Part shown: positions 37,430 to 45,308 of the stretch, in pieces
Layout of the letters: each line of letters opens with the position of its first letter
How positions within the stretch are numbered: the stretch's first letter is position 1
From: CAIKMD01 sp963803265
GTDB taxonomy: Bacteria > Pseudomonadota > Alphaproteobacteria > ATCC43930 > CGMCC-115725
DNA: 64,000 bases
Direction of reading: 5' to 3'
Assembly (NCBI GenBank): GCA_963803265.1
Contig: CAWDLZ010000012.1
Location: 1-64,000, forward strand
Notes under the pieces: generated by a model
Database searches by the model: none
What the model was told of the DNA's origin: nothing
The model's input: only the letters and a program-made list of their open reading frames with translations
Program-made: the position numbers and the translations under genes

Positions 37430-37816
37430 GGTTTTTCCATTCCGATTTGCTGCGGTTGCCGGCGATGGGACGGCCGCCATGGAGCATCATTTTCGCGTAT
37501 TCCTCTTGAGTCATGCCGGTCATCAGCGCCGCCAGGTTCTGGAACGACAGCCCGTCGCAGGCGCCGAGCTTCGAGGTGTAATAGATGTTTCCCCCAAGCG
37601 CAACATCTCGTTCCAGTCACGCTTCCTCACCGCCTCGCGCTGCGCCTTCGACATCGGGAATTTATCGAGATAGGCTTCCTCGTCGGCCTTGAACGCGGCG
37701 CGGTTCGCCGCCTCCATCAGGGACATGCAGAACATGTTGAGGTGATAGCCCTCGCGCGATTTCGCCGCGTCGAAGAGGGTCGTGCCTGGAATGTCGTCGT
37801 AAGCGCTTTGATCCAT
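37422..37816 (-). CDS. ligA: Protocatechuate 4,5-dioxygenase alpha subunit (frameshifted)
   Basis: Small all-helical subunit of about 131 residues that caps the LigB active site. The N-terminal half reads DDIPGTTLFDAAKSREGYHLNMFCMSL and RDWNEMLRLG. After a one-base loss in a G run near 37595, the C-terminal half reads NIYYTSKLGACDGLSF, then QNLAALMTGMTQEEYAKMM and ending GNRSKSEWKN. These blocks are diagnostic for LigA. The ATG at 37814-37816 is 16 bases after ligI. The stop lies inside the beginning of ligB, as expected for equal expression of the two subunits. Confidence 0.92.
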
Positions 37817-37832
37817 CGCCCTATTCCCTCGC

Positions 37833-38700
37833 TCAAGCCCAGTAGAGCCGCATCGGATTGTCAACGAGCAGCGCCTGTTGCAGCGCCGCGGTGGGCGCGA
37901 TCCTCGGGATCATGTCGACGAGAATCCCGTCGTCGGGCATATGCGTCGTCATGTTGGGATGCGGCCAGTCGGTGCCCCACAGCACCCGGTCGGGAAAGCG
38001 CTCGACGATCGCCCGGGCGAAGGGCACCACGTCGTCATAGGGCGGGCCGAGGGCGGAGATTCGCTCGGGGCCGGTGACCTTCACCCAGATATTCGGATTC
38101 TCGTCGATGAGCCGGAGATAGGCCTTGAAATCGGCGTGATCCACGCCTTTTTTGGCGTCGGGCACCGACATGTGGTCGAGCGACGATCGTCGTCGGCAGC
38201 GCCTTCAGGAACGGCGTCAGCCCCGCCAGGCTCGGCGCCTCGAAATAAACGACGGTATGCCAGCCGAGCGCGGCGATCTTGCGGGCGACGCCGAGATAGA
38301 CCTCGTGCGGCGTCGCATCGACGAGGCGCGGCAAGAAATTAAAGCGCACGCCGCGCATTCCGGCCTTGTCCATGGCCTTAAGCTCGGCCTCGGAAATCGT
38401 CGGCTTGACCACGGCGATGCCGCGCGCGAGGCCGCCCGAGGCGAGGAGCGCGTCGATAGTCGCGCTGTTGTCGGTGCCGTGACAGCTCGCCTGGACGATC
38501 ACGTTGCGCGCGAGGCCGAGGAAATCGCGGAGCGCGAACAGCTTTTCCTTGGGCGCGTCGTAGGGCGTGTATTTGCGCTCGGGCGCGAACGGAAACTTGG
38601 CCGCCGGCCCGAAGACATGGCAATGCGCGTCCACGGCGCCTGGCGGTGCCTTGAATTTCGGCTTCGACGGATCGAGGCAATAGGATGCGAAATCGGCCAT
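37833..38700 (-). CDS. ligI: 2-pyrone-4,6-dicarboxylate hydrolase (frameshifted)
   Basis: Amidohydrolase-superfamily lactonase of about 288 residues, which opens 2-pyrone-4,6-dicarboxylate to oxalomesaconate. AVDAHCHVFGPAAKFPF carries the HxH pair, VIVQASCHGTDN follows, and the catalytic aspartate is in WGTDWPHPNM. One surplus C near 38183 separates LPTTIV from VDHMSVPDAKKG. The ATG at 38698-38700 has an excellent GGAGGGAGA site. It sits between pcaC and ligA in the operon, with gaps of 17 and 16 bases. LigI-family proteins do not need a metal, which fits the retained aspartate and histidines. Confidence 0.91.
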
Positions 38701-38717
38701 GAGATCTCCCTCCTTCG

Positions 38718-39116
38718 CTAGGGCGCGGCCTTTTCCTTGTCCATCTCGGCGAAGACGGACTGGGCACGATTGAAGGCCGACATGGCGGCCGGCACGCCGG
38801 CATAGATCGCGGCCTGCATCAGCACCTCTTTCAGCTCGTCGCGGCTGACCCCGGTATTGGGCGTCAGGCGGATATGGGTTTGCAGCTCGTCGAGCCGGCC
38901 GAGCGCGGTCAGCATCGCGATCGTCAGCATGTGACGCGTCTTGCGCTCGAGCCCGGGCCGCGACCAGACCTCGCCGAACGCGTACTGGGTGACGAAATCC
39001 ATCCATTCCTCGTTGAACGGCGTCAGCCGGGCCTGGTTGCGCTCCACTTGCTCGGCGCCCATCAGCGCCTTACGTATCGCCAGACCGCGCTGATAGGCCG
39101 CGCCCTTCTTGTCCAT
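38718..39116 (-). CDS. pcaC: 4-carboxymuconolactone decarboxylase-like protein
   Basis: A 132-residue all-helical protein of the carboxymuconolactone decarboxylase (AhpD-like) family. GLAIRKALMGAEQVERN at the start, NEEWMDFVTQYAFGEVWSRPGL and KTRHMLTIAMLTALGRLDELQTHIR are typical of PcaC. PcaC belongs to the 3,4-cleavage (ortho) pathway, yet it stands here in an operon with 4,5-cleavage genes. It may act on a related lactone or isomer formed from the pyrone pathway. The true substrate is open. The gene is 17 bases before ligI and 11 bases after pcaD. Frame intact. Confidence 0.86.
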   Translation of the reverse strand: MDKKGAAYQRGLAIRKALMGAEQVERNQARLTPFNEEWMDFVTQYAFGEVWSRPGLERKTRHMLTIAMLTALGRLDELQTHIRLTPNTGVSRDELKEVLMQAAIYAGVPAAMSAFNRAQSVFAEMDKEKAAP

Positions 39117-39127
39117 TGCCGATCCCC

Positions 39128-39919
39128 TTATTGGCCGTCGAGAAATTCGCCGAGCGCGCGGCTCAACGCCGCCGGCTGCTCCACCGTAACGATATGCGCG
39201 GCCTGCGGAACGATCACCAGCTTCGAGCCCTTGATGGCCGTGTTCAACGCCCGCGCCGAGGCCACCGGTGTCGCCGGATCTTCGTCGCCGACGACGATCA
39301 GGGTCGGGCACACGATCTTCGCGTCGTCCTCGTGCAGATCCATGCCGCGGATCGCGTAGGCACAGCCGATATAGCCCTCGGCCGGGGTGCGAACCAGCAT
39401 GTTGCGGATGCCCTTCAAGGCATCCGGCTGCTGCGCGTGGAAGCGCGGGGTGAACCAGCGCTGCATCGTGGCATCGGCGACGGCTTCGATCCCGCTCTTG
39501 CGGATGGCGGCAATCCGCTCGTCCCAGGCCACGCCAGGCATGATCGAGGCGGTGTCAACCAGCATCAGCGAGGCGACGAGCTGCGGCGCCCTGGCCGCGA
39601 AATTCTGTCCGAGCATCCCGCCGATCGAGAGACCGCCGAAATGGACGCGTTTCAGGCCCAGCGCCTTGACGAGCGCGATCGCGTCATCGGCGAGCTGCGT
39701 GATCGTGTAGCCCACCTCGCCCGCCGGGGGCGCGTCGGTGAGCCCATGGCCGCGGGTATCGTAGCGCAAGACGCGGTATTTCGACCGCAGGTAAGCTGCC
39801 TGGGCGTCCCAGATGGCGAGGCTGGTGCCGAGCGAGTTCGAGAGCATGACCACGGGAGCGCCTTCCGGCCCCTCGATCAGATAATGGACCGTGATGTCGC
39901 CGGCACGGATGAACGGCAT
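39128..39919 (-). CDS. pcaD: 3-oxoadipate enol-lactonase-like alpha/beta hydrolase
   Basis: First gene of the aromatic operon, 263 residues. Nucleophile S in FGGLSIGGMLGQ, aspartate in VGDEDPATP and histidine in PQAAHIVTV form the triad. SNSLGTSLAIWDAQ and VLRYDTRGHGLTDAP are the PcaD blocks. PcaD hydrolyses 3-oxoadipate enol-lactone in the ortho pathway; the role beside lig genes is less clear. The promoter must lie in the divergent gap to the MetE-like gene (39920-40054), where a 12-base palindrome is seen. Frame intact. Confidence 0.86.
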   Translation of the reverse strand: MPFIRAGDITVHYLIEGPEGAPVVMLSNSLGTSLAIWDAQAAYLRSKYRVLRYDTRGHGLTDAPPAGEVGYTITQLADDAIALVKALGLKRVHFGGLSIGGMLGQNFAARAPQLVASLMLVDTASIMPGVAWDERIAAIRKSGIEAVADATMQRWFTPRFHAQQPDALKGIRNMLVRTPAEGYIGCAYAIRGMDLHEDDAKIVCPTLIVVGDEDPATPVASARALNTAIKGSKLVIVPQAAHIVTVEQPAALSRALGEFLDGQ

Positions 39920-39963
39920 TAAAAAGCTCCTTGATCGGATCTCAGGGGCGAAAATTACGGTCC

Positions 39964-39975
39964 TTTCCGCGGAAA
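39964..39975. promoter_or_regulatory. Perfect palindrome in the operon's divergent promoter region
   Basis: TTTCCGCGGAAA is a perfect 12-base palindrome, located 45 bases before the pcaD start (leftward) and 80 bases before the MetE-like gene (rightward). It is the only perfect symmetric site I noticed in this 135-base gap. Operator function is inferred from position; no regulator gene lies next to it. Confidence 0.4.
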
Positions 39976-40054
39976 TGCCAGCGCCCCGCTACAGCCCAAG
40001 CTTGATTTCGCGCTTGCCCACCGCAAGACTGGCCGGCAACGGAGGCAAACCATC

Positions 40055-41170
40055 ATGGCACAACGCACCACGCCGCCCTTTCGCGCCGATCACGTCGGCA
40101 GCCTGCTCAGGCCGCAAGCGCTGATCGAGGCGCGGCAGAAATTCGCACGGCACGAGATCGCGCCCGAGGCGCTGCGCCGCATCGAGCAGGATTCGGTGCG
40201 CGAAGTGGTCAAGCTGCAGCAGGACATCGGGCTGCAATTGGCCACCGACGGCGAATATCAGCGCTCGTCCTGGCATCGCGATTTCCTGCAGCAGATCGGC
40301 AATGTTCGGCTGGTCGAGAACAGCTTGAAGCTGCGCTTCCATACCCATGAAGGCGACACCGAGATGGCGCCGCCCGGCTTTCGCGTCGAGGGCAAGCTTT
40401 ACCGTCCCCATCCGATTTTCGTCGAGTACTTCAAATTCTTGAAATCGGTTTGCGCGGTCGTGCCGAAGATCACGATCCCCTCGCCCAGCAACATCCACTT
40501 CCGCGGCGGCAGGCAGGCGATCAGCCGCGAGGCCTATCCCGACATGGCCGAGTTTTACGCCGATCTCGCCGCGGTCTACCGCGAGGAGATCGCCGATCTC
40601 GCCGCGGCCGGATGCCGCTATCTGCAACTGGACGAGGTCAATTTCGCCTATCTGTGCGACCCCGATCTGCGTGAGCAGGTGCGCGCGATCGGTGAGGACC
40701 CCGAAACCTTGCCGCTGACCTACGCCAAGATGCTGAACGCGGTGGTGGCGGGGCGGCCGAAGGACATGGTGGTCGCGATGCATCTCTGCCGCGGCAATTC
40801 CCGCAGCGCCTGGATCGCCGAGGGCGGTTACGAGCCGGTGGCCGAGGTGCTGTTCAACGCTGTCAATGTCAACGGCTATTTCCTCGAATATGACAGCCCG
40901 CGCGCCGGCGATTTCGTGCCGCTGCGCTTTGTCCCGAAGGGCAAGATCGTCGTGCTGGGGCTAGTCACCACGAAGCTGCCGACGCTCGAGAGCAAGGACG
41001 AGCTCAAGCGCAAGATCGAGGAAGCCGCGAAATACGTGCCGCTCGACCAGCTGGCGCTGAGCCCGCAATGCGGCTTTGCCAGCGTGCTCGAGGGCAACAA
41101 GCTCACCGTCGCGGACGAAGTGGCGAAACTCCGGCGCATCGTCGAGGTAAGCCGGGAAGTCTGGGGCTAG
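40055..41170 (+). CDS. MetE C-terminal-like methyltransferase (cobalamin-independent type)
   Basis: A 371-residue TIM-barrel protein of the MetE C-terminal (UROD/MetE-like) family. Start RADHVGSLLRP, then DGEYQRSSWHRDF. Zinc ligands fit MHLCRGN (H and C), LEYDSPRAG (E) and LSPQCGFAS (C). Such single-domain proteins transfer methyl groups from methyltetrahydrofolate or other donors to a thiol; few are characterised. GGAGG lies 11 bases before the ATG. It is divergent from the aromatic operon, which suggests a role with methyl groups from methoxylated aromatics, but this is only a guess. The stop codon is formed by repeat B. Confidence 0.82.
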   Translation: MAQRTTPPFRADHVGSLLRPQALIEARQKFARHEIAPEALRRIEQDSVREVVKLQQDIGLQLATDGEYQRSSWHRDFLQQIGNVRLVENSLKLRFHTHEGDTEMAPPGFRVEGKLYRPHPIFVEYFKFLKSVCAVVPKITIPSPSNIHFRGGRQAISREAYPDMAEFYADLAAVYREEIADLAAAGCRYLQLDEVNFAYLCDPDLREQVRAIGEDPETLPLTYAKMLNAVVAGRPKDMVVAMHLCRGNSRSAWIAEGGYEPVAEVLFNAVNVNGYFLEYDSPRAGDFVPLRFVPKGKIVVLGLVTTKLPTLESKDELKRKIEEAAKYVPLDQLALSPQCGFASVLEGNKLTVADEVAKLRRIVEVSREVWG

Positions 41171-41272
41171 AGCATTTTCCGGCGAAGTGGATACCGGTTC
41201 GCCGTCGAAAATGCGACCACATCAACAATCTAGAGCAGCGGTCCGATTCAACTTGAATGGACCGCGCTCTAG
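41167..41272 (-). repeat. 106-bp palindromic intergenic repeat, copy B
   Basis: Inverted copy of the element at 27574-27679. It has the same length, the same CTAG ends and seven differences, all in the second hairpin half; the first 43-base hairpin is identical. As in copy A, a terminal CTAG supplies the stop codon of the upstream gene, here from the opposite end of the element. The remaining 145 bases to the next gene hold no gene, only a GC-rich leader ending in a GAGGGGAAA ribosome-binding site. Confidence 0.85.
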
Positions 41273-41417
41273 CCTGCCGCGCCGGCGGAGGCCGGGCGGC
41301 GAGGCGGATCGACGCCGGCCAAACAAGACCAAGCCGCCGCGGCGGCAAGAACCTTCCCCAGCGCTCCCGTTCGGCGCATAATCCGCGCAACGATAATCGG
41401 CGAAGAGGGGAAACGTC

Positions 41418-42773
41418 ATGGCTGAAGGCGGCACGATCAACGTCACCGAGGTTATCGACGGCGGCAAATTCTCCGGCTTCCAATGGACGGTCGGGATCTG
41501 GTGCGCCGTGCTGACGACGCTCGACGGTTTCGACAATGGCGCGATCGGCTATGTCGCGCCGGTCATCGCGCAAAAATGGGGTCTGGGCATGCCAGCCTTC
41601 GGGCCTATTTTCGGCGCGGGGCTGTTCGGCCTGATGCTGGGCGCGCTGGCCTCGGGACCGTTGGCCGACCGCTTCGGCCGCAAAATCGTGATCCTCGTGG
41701 CGACCTTGATCTTCGCCGGCTTCGCGCTAGCGACCGCGCTCGCGGGTTCGATCGGCATGCTCTATGCCTTGCGCTTTTGCACCGGGATCGGGGTCGGCGC
41801 GTTGATGCCCAATGCCATCGCATTGACCGCGGAATACGCGCCGAGACGAATCCGCGCCACTGTCGTCGCGATCATGTTCCTCGGTTTCCCGCTCGGCGCC
41901 GGCAGCGGCGGATTCGTCGGCGCGGCGCTCATCCCGGCTTATGGCTGGCCGTCTCTCTTCATCCTGGGTGGGCTCGTGCCGTTGGTGCTGCTGCCGATCG
42001 CGATCTACACGCTTCCTGAATCGATCCGCTTCCTGGTGACGCGCGGCCACAATCCGACCCACGTCGCGGGGCTCCTCAATCGCCTCACCGGCAAGGCCGA
42101 TTTCGACGGCCGCGAAACCTTCGTCATTTCCGAAGAAAAGCTTCACGGCTTCACGGTGCGGCATCTCTTCACCGAGGGCCGCGCCTTCAACACGGTCCTG
42201 TTGTGGATCACGTTCTTCTGCGGCCTCCTGGTGATCTACTATCTCAATAGCTGGCTGCCGCTGGTCATGCGCCAAAACGGCGTCGCCTTGGGCGCGGCGC
42301 TGAGCCTCGCCGGCTCGCTTTCCTGGGGCGGCATCGCCAGCACGCTCGTGCTCGGCCCGGTCGTCAACCGCATCGGCGCGGCTACCATCACGACGCTCCT
42401 TTATATCGGCGCCGCCATCTGCGTCTTCGCCATCGGGCTTTCGGGCAACAGCATCCCGCTCTTGGCGGCGAGCATCGTCGGGGCCGGCGCTTGCGTGATC
42501 GGCGGACAGAGCTTCATCAACGTGATGTCGGCGATCATCTATCCGACCGCGATCCGCTCGACCGGGGTGGGGTGGGCGCTCGGCATAGGGCGCGTCGGCG
42601 CCATCGTCGGCCCGGTGGTGGGCGGCATTTTGCTCGCCGCGCAGTTCACGCCGCAGACCCTCTTCTTCATGATCGCGGTGCCGGCCCTCATATCGGCCGC
42701 GGCGATGTTCATCCTGGGACGCCGCTTGCGCGCGGCCGAGCGAACCGCCCCCGCCGCGGTCGCAGCGGAGTAA
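41418..42773 (+). CDS. AAHS-family aromatic acid:proton symporter (PcaK-like MFS)
   Basis: A 451-residue MFS protein with 12 membrane spans. Span 1 has LTTLDGFDNGAIGYVAPVI, the DGFD signature in which the aspartate is needed for aromatic acid uptake in PcaK. Motif A is GPLADRFGRKIVIL, and LPESIRFLVTRG lies in the central loop. PcaK-type carriers bring in 4-hydroxybenzoate, protocatechuate or vanillate, which fits the neighbouring pathway. The ATG follows GAGGGGAAACGTC. It is read alone and ends at a strong bidirectional hairpin. Confidence 0.89.
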   Translation: MAEGGTINVTEVIDGGKFSGFQWTVGIWCAVLTTLDGFDNGAIGYVAPVIAQKWGLGMPAFGPIFGAGLFGLMLGALASGPLADRFGRKIVILVATLIFAGFALATALAGSIGMLYALRFCTGIGVGALMPNAIALTAEYAPRRIRATVVAIMFLGFPLGAGSGGFVGAALIPAYGWPSLFILGGLVPLVLLPIAIYTLPESIRFLVTRGHNPTHVAGLLNRLTGKADFDGRETFVISEEKLHGFTVRHLFTEGRAFNTVLLWITFFCGLLVIYYLNSWLPLVMRQNGVALGAALSLAGSLSWGGIASTLVLGPVVNRIGAATITTLLYIGAAICVFAIGLSGNSIPLLAASIVGAGACVIGGQSFINVMSAIIYPTAIRSTGVGWALGIGRVGAIVGPVVGGILLAAQFTPQTLFFMIAVPALISAAAMFILGRRLRAAERTAPAAVAAE

Positions 42774-42828
42774 CTTACGCTCGCGCTTAGGTTTGCGGTC
42801 GCGCTCGCAGCCGCCACTCCAACCCTGC

Positions 42829-42865
42829 TCGCGCGACCTGGGTTGGTGGGCGGCAGGTCGCGCGA
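42829..42865. terminator. Bidirectional hairpin between convergent genes
   Basis: TCGCGCGACCTG (42829-42840) and CAGGTCGCGCGA (42854-42865) form a perfect 12-base stem with a 13-base loop. It lies between the stops of the MFS gene (rightward) and the amidohydrolase gene (leftward). Short A/T-rich bases follow on the right (GTAAAATA), but no long T-run. It probably ends both transcripts. Confidence 0.7.
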
Positions 42866-42877
42866 CCGTAAAATACC

Positions 42878-43804
42878 CTACTTGAACCGCGGCAACAACG
42901 GCGCGGCGTTACCGTCGATGGCGGCGAGCTCCGCCGCGCTGAAGATGCCGCTCCGCTTCAGGCCGGCGACGCATTCCTCCGAGCCGCGCCAGGGATAATC
43001 GGTGCCGTAGCAAATCTGCGCCAGCGGGATGAGCTCCTTCAGCGCGCCCAGCGGCGAGGCGTGGAGGATCTGCGCGGTGTCGTAATAGAATTTTGCCGCC
43101 TCGGCGACGAAGCCTTGCGGCATGAGCGGCGCGAAGCGCGGCATCTTCTCCATCCGGATGAACCGCTCGGCGAGAAACGGCATGGTGCCGCCGCCATGCG
43201 ACCAGATGACGCGCAATTGCGGGCAACGCGCCAGCGTGCCGCCGAACAGAAGATTGGTCAGTGCGCGCGTCGTGTCGGTGCCGTATTCGATCACCGAATC
43301 CCGGATGTCGAGCTCGGCCAATGCCGGGGCGCAGCAATTGGGCGCATGGGGATGCGTATAGACCACGGCCTTGCGACGGTTGAGCTCGTCGAACACGGGC
43401 GCGAAAATCTTGTCGCCGAGCCAGTGATCGTCATAGCTCGTGATCATGTGGACGCCGTCGGCATGAAGCGTGTCGAGGGCGTACTCGATCTCCCTGAGGG
43501 TCGCGTCGACATCGGGGAGCGGCAGGCTGGCGAACATGCCGAAGCGGCCGGGATAATCGGCGACGAGCCGCGCCATGTACTCGTTGTTCTCGCGGACATA
43601 GGCGAGACGCGTCTCGCCTTTCATCTGCTCGGGCAAGGTGGCCGAGTTGACGGCGAGCGTCACGCCGGCCTTGTCCATGTCGGCGATCGCGTCCTGCTCG
43701 TTCATGATCGAGGCCAGATGGGGCGTGAGGACGCCCATCTCGCGCAAGCTCGGCACGAAGCGCGGCGATACCAGATGATGATGAACGTCGATCCGTCGAG
43801 CCAT
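42878..43804 (-). CDS. ACMSD-like amidohydrolase, copy 2
   Basis: A 308-residue TIM-barrel protein of the amidohydrolase_2 family. RIDVHHHLVSPRFVPSL holds the HxH motif, VYTHPHAPNC the third histidine region, IWSHGGGTMPFL the next, and CYGTDYPWRGSEE the catalytic aspartate. Members include aminocarboxymuconate-semialdehyde decarboxylase and resorcylate decarboxylases, which remove a carboxyl group from aromatic or muconate acids. It lies five bases after a paralogue on the same strand and shares most motifs with it, so a tandem duplication is clear. It is not LigJ, whose N-terminus differs. Confidence 0.84.
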   Translation of the reverse strand: MARRIDVHHHLVSPRFVPSLREMGVLTPHLASIMNEQDAIADMDKAGVTLAVNSATLPEQMKGETRLAYVRENNEYMARLVADYPGRFGMFASLPLPDVDATLREIEYALDTLHADGVHMITSYDDHWLGDKIFAPVFDELNRRKAVVYTHPHAPNCCAPALAELDIRDSVIEYGTDTTRALTNLLFGGTLARCPQLRVIWSHGGGTMPFLAERFIRMEKMPRFAPLMPQGFVAEAAKFYYDTAQILHASPLGALKELIPLAQICYGTDYPWRGSEECVAGLKRSGIFSAAELAAIDGNAAPLLPRFK

Positions 43805-43809
43805 GCGGG

Positions 43810-44751
43810 TCACCGGTTGAAGCGGGGAAGAAGCGGCAGAATATTGGCGTAGTCGATGCCCCGCGCCTCGTCGGCGCCGAGGACCCCGGCCTCCGCGATC
43901 TCGCGGACGCAGGAAGCCGAAACGCCCCAGGGATAATCCGAGCCGAAGACGGCGTGCGAAAGGCCCACCACTTGCTTGAGCGCGGTGAGGAGGACCGCAT
44001 GCGAGGCCTGCGCGGTGTCGTAATAGAATTTCTTGAGCTCGGCGACCACACCCTGCGGCAGAATCTCGACGTTTTTGGGAATCGCCGCGGTCTTGAGGAA
44101 GCGATAGATCAGGAACGGCATGGTACCCCCGGCATGGGACCAGATGATGCGCAGATCGGGGTAGCGCACCGAGGTGCCGCCGAACACGGCATTGGCGATG
44201 GCGCGCGTCGTGTCGGTGCCGAATTCGATCATCGCATCCGGCATCGCGATGTCCTTCAAAAGACGCGTGCAGCAATAGGGCGAGTGCGGATGGGTGTAGA
44301 TGAGGGCCTTGCGCCGGTTGAGCTCGTCGAACACCGGCGCGAAGGCCTTGTCGCCGAGCCACTGACCCTTGTAGCTGGTCATGAGATAGACGCCGTCGGC
44401 CTTCAACACGTCGAGCCCGTATTCGATCTCCTTGAGCGTCGCGTCGATATGCGGCATGGGCAGCGCGGCGAACATGCCGAAGCGCCCGGGATGGTCGGCG
44501 ACGAGCCGGGCGAGATACTCGTTGTTGTCGCGGGCATAGGCGACGCCCAGATCGCGGTTCTCGATGGTCGGACGCGGCGGCGCCGGGGTCGAGTTCAGGG
44601 CGACGGTGACGCCGCCCTTGTCCATGTCCTCGAGCGCGCGTGCGGCGGTCATGGCCTCGGCGTCGTGGCGCATCAGGATGCCGACATCGAGCAACGTGGG
44701 GATCGAGCGCGGCGAAGCGAGATGGTGGTGAACGTCAATGCGTTGGGCCAT
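43810..44751 (-). CDS. ACMSD-like amidohydrolase, copy 1
   Basis: Paralogue of the downstream gene, 313 residues. RIDVHHHLASPRSIPTLL gives the HxH pair, IYTHPHSPYCC and IWSHAGGTMPFLIY the other histidine regions, and FGSDYPWGVSASC the aspartate. The ATG at 44749-44751 has GGGAGAGA upstream. The two copies differ in many positions, so they are an old duplication, perhaps with different substrates or forming a heteromer. Decarboxylation or hydrolysis of aromatic acids is the likely activity class. They are divergent from an SRPBCC-M20 operon, 146 bases apart. Confidence 0.84.
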   Translation of the reverse strand: MAQRIDVHHHLASPRSIPTLLDVGILMRHDAEAMTAARALEDMDKGGVTVALNSTPAPPRPTIENRDLGVAYARDNNEYLARLVADHPGRFGMFAALPMPHIDATLKEIEYGLDVLKADGVYLMTSYKGQWLGDKAFAPVFDELNRRKALIYTHPHSPYCCTRLLKDIAMPDAMIEFGTDTTRAIANAVFGGTSVRYPDLRIIWSHAGGTMPFLIYRFLKTAAIPKNVEILPQGVVAELKKFYYDTAQASHAVLLTALKQVVGLSHAVFGSDYPWGVSASCVREIAEAGVLGADEARGIDYANILPLLPRFNR

Positions 44752-44897
44752 GGCGATCTCTCCCGAAACTCCGGATCGGCCGCTCCGCGTCGCGGCATTC
44801 CTGATTGGCGGAAAACCTAGCACGGCTGCCGGCTGGGCGCATCCCGTCTTTGCCGGCGGCGGGGCGCTGCCTTATGATGCCGCATGGAGAATCCGCG

Positions 44898-45308
44898 ATG
44901 ACTTTCCGCTTCACCCTGCACGCGACAATCCCGGCCTCGCCGCGCGAAGTTTACGACGCCTGGCTGTCGAGCCGCGGCCACCGCGCCATGACCGGCGATC
45001 AGACCGCGCGCATCACCGGCCGGCTCGGCGCCAAATTCACGGTCTGGGACGGCTATATCACCGGACGGAATCTCGCGCTCGTGCCCGGCCGCCGCATCGT
45101 CCAATCCTGGCGCACCACGAAGTTCAAGGACAGCGATCCGGATTCGCAGATCGAGGTGCTGCTGCGGCGCGCGCCCAGCGGCACCCGGCTTACCCTGCGC
45201 CATACCAAGGTTCCGGACGGCCATCTCCATTATCGCGACGGCGGCTGGCAGGCCAATTATTTCGCGCCGATGAAGAAATACTTTCGCGCGCGGAAGGCGG
45301 CAAGCTGA
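44898..45308 (+). CDS. SRPBCC (AHSA1-like) domain protein
   Basis: A 136-residue START-fold protein. TFRFTLHATIPASPREVYDAWLSSRGHRAMTG is the complete N-terminal strand and helix pair, followed by GAKFTVWDGYITGRNLALVPGRRIVQSWRT and a C-terminal helix with GGWQANYFAPMKKYF. These are AHSA1-family hallmarks; the ligand is unknown. GGAG lies eight bases before the ATG. Its TGA overlaps the M20 peptidase start by one base, so the genes are coupled. Confidence 0.84.
   Translation: MTFRFTLHATIPASPREVYDAWLSSRGHRAMTGDQTARITGRLGAKFTVWDGYITGRNLALVPGRRIVQSWRTTKFKDSDPDSQIEVLLRRAPSGTRLTLRHTKVPDGHLHYRDGGWQANYFAPMKKYFRARKAAS

Noticed and set aside
42878..44751. Amidohydrolases as LigJ oxalomesaconate hydratase
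   Set aside because: The N-terminal blocks differ from LigJ as I know it and fit ACMSD-like decarboxylases better.
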